From Poriferisodalis sp965203655 (GTDB lineage Bacteria > Actinomycetota > Acidimicrobiia > Acidimicrobiales > Poriferisodalaceae), in assembly GCF_965203655.1 (NCBI RefSeq), contig NZ_CBDBDD010000009.1:998635-1062634 (forward strand): a stretch of DNA of 64,000 nt, in the 5' to 3' direction. Below, in pieces: positions 53,847 through 64,000 of this stretch. A program made the position numbers and the translations under genes. The stretch's first letter is position 1, and every line of letters starts with the position of its first letter. The notes under the pieces were generated by a model. It saw nothing but the letters and a program-made list of their open reading frames with translations. It did not search any database and was not told where the DNA came from.

Positions 53847-55986
53847 CTAGGGGTCGTCGTTTTTGATGATTCCGTTTGCGTTGCGGTGCATTGCGCGCAG
53901 GAACGCTCCTTGGGGGTTCGAGAGCTTGAGCGTGAGGGTCTCTTTGCTCTCGTTGATGGCGTCGTCGAGCAGCGTCACCGAGACGGTCTTGTGCGTCTCG
54001 CCCGGCGCGAAGGTCAGCGTGCCCGACGCGGCGGTGTAGTCCGCCCCTGCCGCTGCCGTGCCGTCGTTGGTCGCGTAGTGCACCGAGACCGGCCCCGACG
54101 CCGCGCGGCTCAGCGTCACCGTGAAGTCGAGCGAGGCGTGCTTGCCTTCTTTCGCCCGGGCGTCCTGGGCTCGGATGCGCGCCGGGCCAGGGACCTTCGC
54201 TGACGCGTCGCCGAGGGCGACTGTCACGTCTTTCCAGGACTTCGGCTTGACGCGCACCCGCCACAGCACCGGGTCCAGCGACTCCACGCCCGTGACCGTC
54301 CCGTTCGTCACCGTGAACGCGTCGGCAGCGGGCTTGGCGCCCGACTGCACGTCCAGCGCGAACGCCGTCCGCCCGTCATGCTCCGCCGGGACCTTGCCGA
54401 ACGCCGCCGCCACGGTCTGGGTTGCCGCCCGCGGCGTGGTCAGCACCGCCTGCTGCTGCTGCGGATCCGCCGCGACCCTCGCATACGACGTGTTCGACAG
54501 CGCCCGCCCGTCCCGCGCGCACACCGCGCCCGACGGCTCGTGGTCGCAGTCCCGCCCGCCCGCGAGCGTCACCGTCACCACGGCGCTAGGCGACGCCGGC
54601 CGCACCGTCACCCGCCACAGCCCGGCGCCGATCTGCTCCACGCCCGTCACCCGGCCCTGCGTCACCGCGAACGACGACGCGCGCGGCGACCGGCTGAACT
54701 TGCCCACCGTCTCGCTCAGACGCACGTCCAGCGTGAACGCCGACTGCCCGTCATGCGTCGCGGGCACCTTCTCGAACGATGCCGTCAGCGGGTCGCGCTG
54801 CTCCTCGTCGCCGGAGCTCGGCCCCTCGCCGCCCCGTTGCTGCGACACCCGCTCCAGGCGCAGCGACACCGACTGGGCGGGGTCAGTGGTCCAGCTCAGC
54901 CCCGTGTTTCCCCATTGGTAAGAGCCGTCGATGCCCGTCGCGTCCGCCAGCCGAAACTCGGTGCTGCCGTCCACGGTCAGCTTTGCGACCGCCTTCAAGG
55001 CGTCCGAGAGGGGCCGGTCGAACGAGAGGGACAGCGTCCCGCCGCTCAGGACCACGCCGAGGACCCTGTGCGCCGACCCGCCGTCGACGAAGCCGTTGTC
55101 CGAGAGCGCATTGTTGCCTTGCGGGAGACACTGCCCGCCGCTCTTGCCGTTTTGGCATCCCACCATGGGGAAGCTCGTCGTGCCGGTCACCTCGCTCAGC
55201 GCCACCCGCTCGTACACGAAGTTGTTCTGGCAGCGCTCGTTGGCGCCGAAGGCGCCCGCGCCCCACTCACTGGTGGCGCCGCACGGGATGTACTGGCCGG
55301 CGGGGCCCTTCTGCTTGCGCACCACCATGGGGTCGCTGCCGCGCTCGTGGGACACGTCCCTCACCGTCAGCGTCGCCGTCCAGGGCAGCGCGCCCGACAC
55401 CGCGAGGTGGTCTTGCTTGATGCCGGCATTCAGGTTGTCAAGCATCACGACATTGGTGGACGCTGGAGCGCCGATCTTGTAGGGCGCATTGGTCGTGTCG
55501 ATGGATGTCAGGGTGAAGAAAATGTCCTCATTTTCCTCCACGATATCGTCCGGGATGACCCGGACCTGGAGGAGCACCTGCGTCGCACCTGCCGGCAGGT
55601 CCACATACTCGGTGTGGGTCACGGCTCCGTAGGCCCCGGGAACAGTGTGCCTGCGCAGCCCGGTAACGGTGTAGTCCACGTTGCGGATGGCGGGGCCGCT
55701 GGTGGTGAACTTGACCCGGCTCGCGGTGGTCAGCGCCGGAGAGATCGTCACCCCGACGTTGAGCCCGCTCGCGTCGTTTTCCTCGATGACGTAGGTGACT
55801 TCGGCGAATTGCACTGACGGCCGGTTGTCGTCCTGCGCCTGGGCTGGCTGGGCGGGCAACGTGAGCGCGGTGCTGACCATGAGCGCGCTGGCCGCTGCGG
55901 CCAGGGTCAGTTTGAGGGCGGAACGTCTACCCCCCCCCCCCGTACATGCGTGCTGGTGGGGTCGGGGTACGTGCCGGATCGCTCAT
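53847..55986 (-). CDS. Secreted Calx-beta/Ig-like protein, poly-G switched (OFF as assembled)
   Basis: From ATG 55986 the chain reads MSDPARTPTPPARMY and then enters 12 G; in this state a TAG follows at once. With 11 G the frame continues into a signal peptide (RRSALKLTLAAAASALMVS, then AQAQ|DD) and 680 residues to 53847. The mature part has a Calx-beta domain (VEENDASGLNVGVTISP), a middle with two similar Ig-like modules (FEKVPATHDGQSAFTLDVRL and FGKVPAEHDGRTAFALDVQS) and a C-terminal Calx-beta domain (VHYATNDGTAAAGADYTAAS). AAGGA lies 6 nt before the ATG. No anchor or sorting motif, so it is probably released or held by other proteins. A start at ATG 55880 would lack most of the signal. Confidence 0.8.
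55930..55941. repeat. Homopolymer of 12 C (12 G on the coding strand)
   Basis: Begins exactly 15 codons after ATG 55986. The frame is open only when the length is 2 more than a multiple of three (8, 11, 14). Confidence 0.85.
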
Positions 55987-56050
55987 CATTCATCCTTCAT
56001 CTCTCTTTATACGGTCATTGATGCGGGCGAGACTACAAGCCGCAGACCGT
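55942..56050 (-). promoter_or_regulatory. Leader module of the secreted protein (shared with 63251-63345)
   Basis: Contains the first 15 codons, the AAGGA ribosome site, TATAAA (near 56004-56010) as likely -10, and an upstream block CTTGTAGTCTCGCCCGCATC. The second copy at 63251 has the same block with three differences and the same 15-codon start, so the two genes share promoter and leader by duplication. The 120 bp beyond it (56051-56169) show nothing else. Confidence 0.65.
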
Positions 56051-56169
56051 GGACACGAACATGCCGGCTGCGCCGCGGCCGCACACTCCGCACACGTGAG
56101 GAATCGCCCTCATGGTGCGGGGAGGATGCAGCGTGCGCCCGTCGCCTTCTCAGAGCCTCGTTTGGGGGT

Positions 56170-57497
56170 TCAGCGAGATCGGCAGTTGCCGCTGTGCCCG
56201 GCTCGAAGAATGCAGTAAGCGTCTTTGGTCTTGAGTCGCCGTCCGCATCGCGGAGCCGCCGTGCGGCGCGCTGCGACGGACACTGCCAGTTCGGCTGAAG
56301 CACCGCTTTCGAGGCTGGCTGCTTCTTCGAGTTGCTCGTTGACGAAGTCCAGCGGTGCGAGCGTGCCGAGACGCACGTCGGCTTGCGGCGAGTCTGCGTC
56401 GCGGGTGATGACGCCGAGGCGTCTGAGCCGATTCAGCCTTGTGGCAAGGCTGCTCGCTGACGCAGGCACGGCGGCGCCCAAGGTGCTGCGAGGCACCGTG
56501 CCGCCATGCTCGGCTGCCACGCGCAGCACATGACGGTCTATCTGATCGAGGCTGTCCCAGATGTCGCTGTACACCTGCGTTCGCAGGTGCCGTTCGGCGG
56601 CTGTGACGGCCATCTCGGCGGACGTCATGTCCACGGGACGGTCCGGTGCTCCGGAGATAGTCCAAGCGCGTCGGCCGATGAGCTGCATCCGATATGCGAA
56701 GCCGTCCGTCGCGTCGGCCATCCGTTCGAGTGTTGCCGTGTCGCAGGAGCCTCCTGCGTCGGCAATGGTCTGCTTGAAGAACGACAGCACGCTCGGATAG
56801 GGGAGTGGGGCGAGATGCTGCGGATGGCATCGTTGGAAGAAGGGTCATCTTGGGGTCGCGCAGGATTGTGTCCTGCATGGCAGGCAGGCCGGCGCCGATG
56901 AAAGCGATCGGCAGCCCGTCCTCTTTGGTGAGCCGCTGCAGGTCCGATGCCAGCCGTCGCAGTTCGTCTCGATGTCCGGCTTGGAGCTCGTCGACGCACA
57001 GCAGCACCGCCGACCCGCGTTCGGCTGCGTGATTCCCGATGATTTCGAGCTTCTTGGTGAGGCTTCGAGTGTTGTGTACGGTCTTGGAAAGCCGCCGCGA
57101 CAGACCCACCGGGCCGGCATGCAAGGCTGCGGTCGTCTCGCTGGGGGAGCGTTCCTCGACGAGATCGCCTGCGACTGCCGGGTTCGCGAACTCGCGGATT
57201 TCGGCGTCGATGCGGTCTTGCAGATTCGCGGTGGTGGCATCGGCCCGCAAGATCACCCAGCCGGCTTCGGCGGCTATGCCCCGGATCTCGCTCAGCAGCA
57301 CGGTCTTGCCGGAACCGCGGTGCCCGATGATCACCGAAGTGAACCTCGGGTCCCGCGGACCGGCGCCGAGGCCGTCCTGCAGTTCTCTGAGGTCGTCTTC
57401 GCGTCCCACGAGGCGATGCGGCGGCAACCCGAAAGCCGGGTGTGAACAGGTTCCCTGCACGGTTGGCGTCCATCGGACGTCCGAGCAAGTCCTTCAT
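56170..57497 (-). pseudogene. AAA+ ATPase with winged-helix end, two frameshifts
   Basis: Joined over two one-base shifts (near 57432, in a TTT; and near 56850), the protein is about 440 residues. It has HRLVGREDDLRELQDGLG, Walker A GHRGSGKTVLLSEI, Walker B AVLLCVDELQAG, a sensor region and a winged-helix (GGTVPRSTLGAAVPASASSLA). The C-terminus carries C-x10-C-x5-H-x3-C, a possible zinc knuckle. Similar ATPases act as regulators or in mobile elements. Preceded by a set of 19-bp repeats. Decay or assembly error cannot be told apart here. Confidence 0.7.
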
Positions 57498-57519
57498 GAC
57501 CGCAGTCTAGCTGCAACGC

Positions 57520-57584
57520 AAAGCGCAGTGCGATTCACAAAGCGCAATGCAAACTCAAAAGCGCGAGTGCGGATACAACAGCGC
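57520..57584. repeat. 19-bp direct repeats upstream of the ATPase gene
   Basis: AAAGCGC recurs at 57520, 57539 and 57558, with a weaker ACAGCGC at 57578: steps of 19, 19 and 20 bp. They begin 22 bp upstream of the ATPase start. Iteron-like; may be operators for an autoregulated gene. The rest of the 185-bp gap shows nothing. Confidence 0.6.
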
Positions 57585-58073
57585 GACGCGCGCACCGAAC
57601 GCTCCCAAGTAGCTCATGCGGAACAAATGCGTTCGGATTTGTGTCGTGTGCCGGCGCGGCACCCGGCATCTGCCGCTCCCGGCTACCCGGCGGCCTTGGG
57701 GGTGGTGTGCTCGCCCTTGACCCGCACCCACTGGCTGGAGTGCTCGCTGCGTTCCGAGTAGCTGCCGTCGGTGAATGAGCGCACGAAGACCCCCGTCGCC
57801 ACGCCGTTGTCCAGACCGGTGATGGTGTAGGACGCCACTCCGCCTTCGACCACGATGCCGTCCTCAGCAGCGCCCGACGGCCCCGGCGGGTTGGCCCAGA
57901 CGCCGGGACTGCTGGCTCCAGCGCAGGGCGTGGCGTATCGCATCGTCCTCGAGCCCTTCGCGGGGCGCGACCGTCCAGGTGACGGTGAGCGTGCCGTCGC
58001 CCGGTGTGACCTGCACGTTGTACGGCTCGGTCCTGTCCCGGCGTCCGGCGGGGCCGCCGGGACGGTCTCCTCC

Positions 58074-58138
58074 TCCACCGGGGCATCCTCCACCGGGGCA
58101 TCCTCCACCGGGGCATCCTCCACCGGCGCAGCCTCCAC
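58074..58138. repeat. 15-bp tandem repeat coding for PVEDA
   Basis: Four near-perfect units of 15 bp on the minus strand encode an acidic PVEDA linker between the GLUG modules and the last Fn3 domain. Confidence 0.8.
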
Positions 58139-61100
58139 CTTCACCGTGGCGGGCCCGCACGGCGAGCTCTGGTCGTCGGGGTTGAGGGCCGCCATACTTC
58201 AACACCGGGTACTGGCACGACGTTCCGAAGTCCCAGGGGTCGTCGGCGCTGCCGTCGCCGTCGAGGTCCACGTTCCAGTTGGCGTAGATGCCGGTGTAGT
58301 CGGTGGGAGTCTGCAGCTCGGCGGTGGTCTTGCCCTCGCCGCCGGGTCCGGTGGCCTGGGACTCGTCTGAATCCCAGTAGCTGGCGGTGATTGAGCCGCC
58401 GCGGTGGCCCACCAGGCCGCCCGCGTCCGTGCCGCCCGCCGTTGCGCCGGCCGCGTTAGCTGAAGGTGATTGCTCCCGCGTAGTGGCTGCCCGCCAGCCC
58501 GCCGATGTACCGGCCGCTGCCGGTCACGTCCAGGCGGGCGTAGCTGGCAATGACGGCGCCGCTGTTGAACCCCACCAGGCCGCCGGTGTTGTTGGCCTTG
58601 CCGGACACGGCGCCGGTGGCGTAGCTGGCTCGGACGGCGCCCGCGTTGTAGCCCACCAGGCCGCCCACGTCCCGGCCGCCCTCGCTGCGCGGCTTGGTTC
58701 CGGTTACGCTCGCCGTCGAGTGGCTGCCGGTGACGACGCCGGACGGCAGGGTATGTCCCACCAACCCGCCTACGGCGCTCTCGCCCGACACACTTCCGCT
58801 CAACGCTGACGCCGCTGATGGTACCGCTGGCCTGGCCGGCCAGACCGCCGACCCGTTCGCCACCGGTCACGTCAACGGATTCCAGCACAACGTTGCGGAC
58901 GACTGCGGGGATGACAACCGCCTCGAACAGCCCGACGTTCGCATCGCTAGACCTGTCGATGAACAGGTTGCGGATGGTGTGACCGTTGCCCTCGAACACG
59001 GCGGTGAAGCCCGTTAGAGCGATAGGAGACCAGCCCGAGCCGCCGTCCCAGTACTCATCGCCGGCGTCGGCCGCGCCGTTGCGGTTGGTGTCAAAGTCCA
59101 GGTCGGCGGCCAGCTCATAGCCGATACAGCCCGAGGAAGGGCAGCCCATGCCCGGCGCCGCGTTGGGGAAGGCGATGGCATGGCGGTCAACATCACCGTC
59201 GATCACGAGTGAACCGTCGACATCGACGACCCAGTTCTCGATTTTCCCTGCCGAACCGTCGCCATCTTCGTCCCAGCGGATGGCGTTCAGCTGGTCCAGG
59301 TTGGGACACTTCAATCAGCCCGTCGTCGTCTGCGTCGTAGTCCCTGTCGCGGAATGTCCGGCTGCTCGGCAGCGGGATCATCCGACGACTCCGGACGCTG
59401 GCCGGCCACGCTGGGGCCGGTGTTCTTCAGTACCGGGTACTGGCTGCCCGTGCCGAAGTCCCAGGGATCATCCCCGTTGCCGTCGCCGTCGAGGTCCCGG
59501 TTCCAGTTGGCGTAGATGCCGGTGTAGCCGGTTGGCGCCTGCAACTCGGCGGTGGTCTTGCCCGCGCCCAGGGAGCTGCCGCTCTGACCGGAGGTCTGGG
59601 TATCCCAATAGCTGCTGACGGCGTTGCCGCCCCGACCCAGCCCGGTGGTGAGTGAGCCCCAGCTGGACACGACGCTGGTGGAGTAGCTGGCAGTCACGGA
59701 GCTCTTCCACGGTGCCGTATCCGATGAGGCCGCCCGTGGCCAAGGCCTGACCGGACACACGGCCCGCGGCCGTAACTGGCGATGACGGCGCCGTCATCGT
59801 TGTACCCGACGAGACCGCCGATATATTTCCCATTCCAGCTCTGCGGCATGAGTCCAACCACGCTGGCCGTGGAGTAGCTTTCGATAATCGAACCGTTGAA
59901 CAACCGTCCAACCAATCCACCCGCAGCGTGCGGTCCGGTTATGGACCCGGTCACGTAGCTGCGGATGATTCTCCCGCGATTCAATCCGACCATTCCGCCA
60001 ACGTGCTTCGTGCCCGTGACGTTCACTGATTCCAGTCCGGACGTTGCGGATCACTCCCCGGGACGCGCCGAACAAACCCTGATTTTCATACGAGCGGTCG
60101 CGCCACCAGCCCCACGCCGTCGCGGTCCCGGTTGATGTAGAGATTGCGGATCACGTTGCCGTTGCCTTCGAACACGCCGGTAAACGGGCCGGAACCGAGG
60201 CAGTCCGAGCCGTACCTCCAGCAGGCAACGCCCACGGGATGCCAGCCCCGCGCCGCCATTCCAATAGGCATCGCCGGCGTCGGCCTCGCCGTTCCCGTTG
60301 GTGTCAAAGTCCAGGTCGTTGGCCAGCTCATAGCCGGAGCACCATGACGACGGACAGCCCATGCCGTTCATGGCGTCAGGGAAGGCGACGGCGTATGGAT
60401 CCAACAAATACGCATAGCCGTTTCCGTCCGGATCCCAGCGCATGGCGTTCAACTGCGCCAGCGTGGACACTTCGATCAGTCCGTCGTCGTCCACGTCGTA
60501 GTCGGTGCTGCCATTGGGGGAGCTGGGCTCCGGGCTGCCGCACCGGCGCGCCGACGATAACGGCCGCTTCGCCGGTGAAGGTGAACTTGGTTGTCAGCCA
60601 GTCGGTTGGGTACTTGACAGGACCCGCGTATTCCTCCGAGGTGTTGCCTCGACCCCTGACCCGGTACTCGGCGCCGTTGACTGCTGCATCAGGGAGCGTA
60701 GTGGCCTCCCTGAATGACTTCGAAGTCGGCTTTCTCGCGTGTCCGGGCGAACGCGGCGTAACGTAATTGTCCAAGAATTTCCACGGGCCGTCGTTCTCGC
60801 TGACCTCAACCGTATAGCCATCCACGATGCGCCCGGCACAAGTGCCCGGCCCGGAAGTGGCCCAAACCTCACCGCGTTCGTCAATGGATACGGACGGAGC
60901 GGCGAGCGTGCGACACTCGCCCGGTTTTGGCGCGGATCACCTGAACCGTAATCGTGTCCAGGTCGCCGTTGTAACGCGGGTCGTCGCTGACTCCCACGTA
61001 CGTAATGGTGAAGGTGCCGATGGCATCGTGAGTCACGACATATCCCAACGCTTTCTCCAACTGCCCCCGGCTGGTAGCTGCTGGCGCTGAAATGGGCAGA

Positions 61101-63241
61101 ACGCTGGACGTGGTAGGCCTTCTCAAAGAATGACGGTGGATCCATTTTCAGAGTGATCGTCACGTCAGCCGTGGGAGGATGCTTCAGAGCGATGTAATGA
61201 ACGGCGGTCATTCCTTGCGTCACGGTCACGGGACGTATCAGTTTGGTAAAGCCGACAATGCTGGAATCGCCGATCATTCGACCTTCGGAGAACCGCAGCA
61301 CGCCGTCATCCTCGGTGGGGGAGAGGTGGATGCCCGCATTTGTGATCTCTCCCCTCAGCGTGTCGGTCGTGGAGGCCAGGGTGTAGTTGCTTGCCTTGAA
61401 CGAGCCGTGGTCCTGTAGCGAGTAGGTCACGCTCACGTCGTGCGTTTCCCGCAGTCGCGGCATTGAACGACCCGCTCACTTGCAGACCGCCCGCTCGAAA
61501 GTCGGCAAGCTCCGATGACAAGACGCCCGTTCCCCGGGCATTGCCGGTGTCGAAGGTCGCGTCCGTGGTTCCGTCCGCCGTCCGGCTATTCACGGTCACG
61601 CCGCTGATTGCCGTTATCTCCTTGGCCGTGATGGCGTAGGTCGCGACGGACGGGACTGGACGGCAGCGTGTACTTGTCCGCGTAGGCGCCGGCGATCGCC
61701 AGCGTCCCCATGTTGATGGCGTAGCTGCCCGTGTCTTCGCCGGTCGCCCGAGCCAGCGCTCCCGTAACCACGCTGGCCGCCGCGTCGCCCGGCGCCAGAC
61801 CGCCCACCGTGTAGCTCAGGTCGTCCGTGCCCCCGTACTCCCGCGTGGGGTTGGCAGGCGTGATGGTCAGCTCAGTCTTGGGCTTGACCGGCGTCTGTCG
61901 CGCCGCCACCCAGCCGCCGGCCAGCCAGTCGTCCTTGCGCTCGTCAGGCACATTGCGGTCGATGTTGCGCCCGCCGCCCACCAGGGCCTCCAACTGCACC
62001 TCATACTCCACTCCGTTCTCCAGCCCGGTGATGGTGTAGGTCAGCGGGTGGGATCCCTGGCTCCAGACCCACGCGCCGCCTTCCGCGCCAGTGATGGCGC
62101 TATCCAGTGCCGTGTCCCGCTGACCGGTGTTCAGCCAGGTCGTCGTCCCCGCCTTCCGCCAGCGGGCGAAGTAGTTCTGCGCCTTTCCCGACGCCGGATG
62201 CTCCCAGGTCAGCGTCAGCTGCCCGTCTCCCGGCGTCAGCTTCACGTTCCGCGGGTCTCCGGTCGGCCCGTACTCCACCTTCACGCTGTACGTCTTCACC
62301 GTCTTGCCGTCGGCCGCGGTCACCTTCACGTCGACCCAGGTGTACCCCGGCGGCGTCGCCCAAGGCCCGCTGGCCCACGGCCCGTTGCCCTCGCCCTCCC
62401 CTACGGCAGTGGCCGGGTGAGTCTCCGGACGGACCGGCGCCCGCTTCGGGTCCCGCGTCTCACCGCCCAGCCGCCTGCCCGTCACCAGGAACGTCACCGG
62501 CGCCGGCGCGTCCGACGCCACCACCGCCGTGATCCGCGGGCCGTTCCCAAATGTGTCTTCCGCGGATGAGTAGGCCGATTCCGGTATCCGCACCTCGTAC
62601 TGGGTGATCTGCGGGTCGAAGGCCGGAGTCAGCGTGAAGGCCGAACCCTTGGGGGTCACGTACCAGCCGGCGTCTGGGCCGGTATTGTCCGTCATGAATA
62701 TCTGAAGTCGGCTCAGGGTCGCGTCGCTGGAGGGCGGCGCATCCTGCCGCTGCAATTCGGGCTGGGTGTCCGGCTCCGGTGTCCGCACCACCGGCTCCGG
62801 AGTCGGCGTGGTCTCCTCGGGCGCGGTCTCCTCGGGCGTGGACGCCGCCGGCAGCTGGCCGTCGATGCCAATGGTGTAGGTGCGCGTCGTCGAGCCGTCC
62901 GCCGCCGTAACCAGCACCGTGATGTTCGCGGGCCGCGGGTCCAGCGACACGATGAACCAGCCACCGGGGATCGACCGCGTGCCGGGGACCGCCGCAGTGG
63001 CCTCCGAGTGGTTCACCCGTACCCGCACGAAGGCTGTGGACTGGTTCTGCCCCACGGTGGCGGCGTACTCGGTGCGTGCCGGGTCGAAGGGCTCGGTGAA
63101 GGGGGCTCCGGAGATGTACAGGTCGCGCAGGCTGGCGTCAGACGACGCATCCTGTGCTTGGGCGGGCGGGGGCGAGAGCGCGAACAGCGAGAGCGTGACG
63201 ATCAGGACGGCGAGAGCGCCGACGGCGATGCAGGGGCGGGA

Positions 63242-63250
63242 CCCCCCCCC
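63242..63250. repeat. Homopolymer of 9 C (9 G on the coding strand)
   Basis: Begins exactly 15 codons after ATG 63295. Nine is a multiple of three, so the downstream signal peptide is in frame (ON). Confidence 0.8.
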
Positions 63251-63345
63251 GAACATAGGTGCAGGTGGGGTCGGGGTACGTGCTGAATCACCCATTATTC
63301 GGCCTCTTGTCGTTCATGGATACGGGCGAGATTACAAGCGGCAGA
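63251..63345 (-). promoter_or_regulatory. Leader module of the adhesin (shared with 55942-56050)
   Basis: Carries CTTGTAATCTCGCCCGTATC, an AAGAGG ribosome site and the first 15 codons, all matching the copy at 55942. It fills the 66-bp gap after the glutamine-synthetase-like gene on the same strand. Confidence 0.65.
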
Positions 63346-63361
63346 TCGTGGAAAGGGACAT

Positions 63362-64000
63362 TCAGTGGTAGGGGAGGTACTCGTTGATCTCCCATTCGCT
63401 GATCTCGTCGGAAGGTTCGCCTACGGCGGCTACGTAACGCTCCCACTCGGCGTCTTGATGGCGAGGAAGTTGTCGACGAGGTCGCTGCTGACGGCATCGG
63501 CGAGTGCGGTGTCGGCACGCAGATGGTCCAAGGCGTCGGTCAGGTTGAGCGCCGAGGTGACCTCGGTGTTCCATGCCTCCATGCCGTCGTTGGTCTCCGG
63601 CTCTGGGCAGGGCAGTTCGTCGATCACGCCGAGGCGAGCCGCCTGCAGCACTGCGGCGATCGCCGTGTGGACGTTGCAGGTGCCGTCGGCCAAGCGTGAC
63701 TCGATGCGTGTGCGTTCGCCTCGCTCGGACGGGACGCGGGTGCCCACCACACGGTGGTCGTAGCCCCAGTTCGCCCGCCGGCCGCTGAAGGTGAAGGGCC
63801 GCAACCGCCGGTAGGCGTTCACCGTGGGAGCACACAACGGGGTGAGCCCCTGGTGATGGGCGCACAGCCCGGCCAAGCAGCTCTTCGCCAGCTCCGACAG
63901 CCCGTCGCCGGTGCCGGGATCGGCAAGGGCGTTGTTGCCGTCGGCGTCGAGCAGCGAGAAGTTCACATGAACCCCGTTGCCCTCCAGCTCGGCGTACGGC
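63362..64000 (-). pseudogene. Second glutamine synthetase-like gene, C-terminal part, frameshifted
   Basis: The visible 200 residues include VNFSLLDADGNNALAD, RRLRPFTFSGRRANWGYDH and the RIESRLADGTCNVHTAIAAVL segment near the active site of this superfamily. After DNFLAIK the frame is lost near 63455; adding one base gives DAEWERYVAAVGEPSDEISEW, ending INEYLPYH at 63362. The N-terminus is beyond the right edge. Different subfamily from the ligase at 52382. Its 3' end adjoins the adhesin leader. Confidence 0.75.

Larger units (their letters stand above)
57683..63295 (-). pseudogene. Giant secreted adhesin-like protein, poly-G leader, about 17 frameshifts
   Basis: Read across single-base shifts this is one gene of about 1870 codons. 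ATG 63295 (AAGAGG upstream) starts MGDSARTPTPPAPMF, then 9 G in frame, and a signal peptide ending AQAQ|DA. Domains in order: two cadherin-like sandwiches, an Fn3 domain (LTPGDGQLTLTWEHP), an MBG/YDG pair (REYGGTDDLSYTVGG), another Fn3, then two tandem copies of a GLUG-rich module, a PVEDA repeat and a last Fn3. The first 1.65 kb is continuous; shifts lie near 61655, 61470, 61080, 60930, 60520, 60245, 60095, 60030, 59755, 59705, 59345, 59305, 58810, 58445, 58195, 58030 and 57915. The segments keep coherent protein sequence, so loss is recent or the indels are errors. Confidence 0.75.

Noticed and set aside
57683..61660. Programmed ribosomal frameshifting in the adhesin
   Set aside because: About 17 sites without a common slippery motif make programming implausible.

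Overview
The window is a stretch of high-GC bacterial chromosome that reads as an actinobacterium, most likely an uncultured marine or host-associated Acidimicrobiia-like lineage (inference). The pointers are a mycothiol-synthase-like acetyltransferase (27169-27927), menaquinone genes, an actinobacterial hisD-C-B-H-A-F order, many GTG starts and GTGA/ATGA overlaps, and at least nine genes whose only visible promoter is a TANNNT box ending 7-8 nt before the start codon (leaderless mRNAs). Secreted Calx-beta, Fn3, cadherin-like and GLUG proteins at the right end resemble those common in sponge symbionts, but that lifestyle is only a guess. I found no rRNA, tRNA, insertion sequence, prophage or CRISPR array.

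Layout. 1-10.3 kb is catabolic: two acyl-CoA dehydrogenases, a Baeyer-Villiger-type monooxygenase, an amidase, a hydantoinase/oxoprolinase, a rhodanese and an N,N-dimethylformamidase-like protein. 10.3-21.9 kb holds a nucleoside-diphosphate-sugar epimerase-like protein, a molybdate transporter (modABC), a metallo-beta-lactamase-fold protein, a one-polypeptide restriction-modification enzyme, a frameshifted DUF418 protein and a zinc alcohol dehydrogenase. 22-30.6 kb holds a candidate selenoprotein, two thioesterase paralogues, menA, menG, mshD, rlmN and nth. 30.9-36.2 kb is the his operon. 39-45.3 kb is a trp cluster with a fused trpEG; trpC and trpD are not here. 46-49 kb has fabZ-like, SDR and esterase genes. 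49-53.8 kb pairs a glutamine-synthetase-like enzyme with a glutamine-amidotransferase-like hydrolase and two P450s, the parts of a gamma-glutamylation route for amine breakdown.

53.8-63.3 kb encodes two large secreted proteins that share a promoter/leader module. In both, a run of G (12 and 9) sits exactly 15 codons after the start codon and just before the signal-peptide core. As assembled one is out of frame and the other in frame, the layout of phase-variable contingency genes. Between them are a frameshifted AAA+ ATPase and about 17 single-base frameshifts in the second protein. A second, frameshifted glutamine-synthetase-like gene runs off the right edge.

The observations most worth following are the poly-G switch modules, the in-frame TGA at the second cysteine position of an AhpD-like CxxC motif, a 30-bp hairpin-plus-tail repeat that has inserted in frame into trpEG, and the P450/gamma-glutamyl cluster. 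The many one-base indels between 56 and 64 kb could be assembly error; that must be settled before any biological reading of that part.
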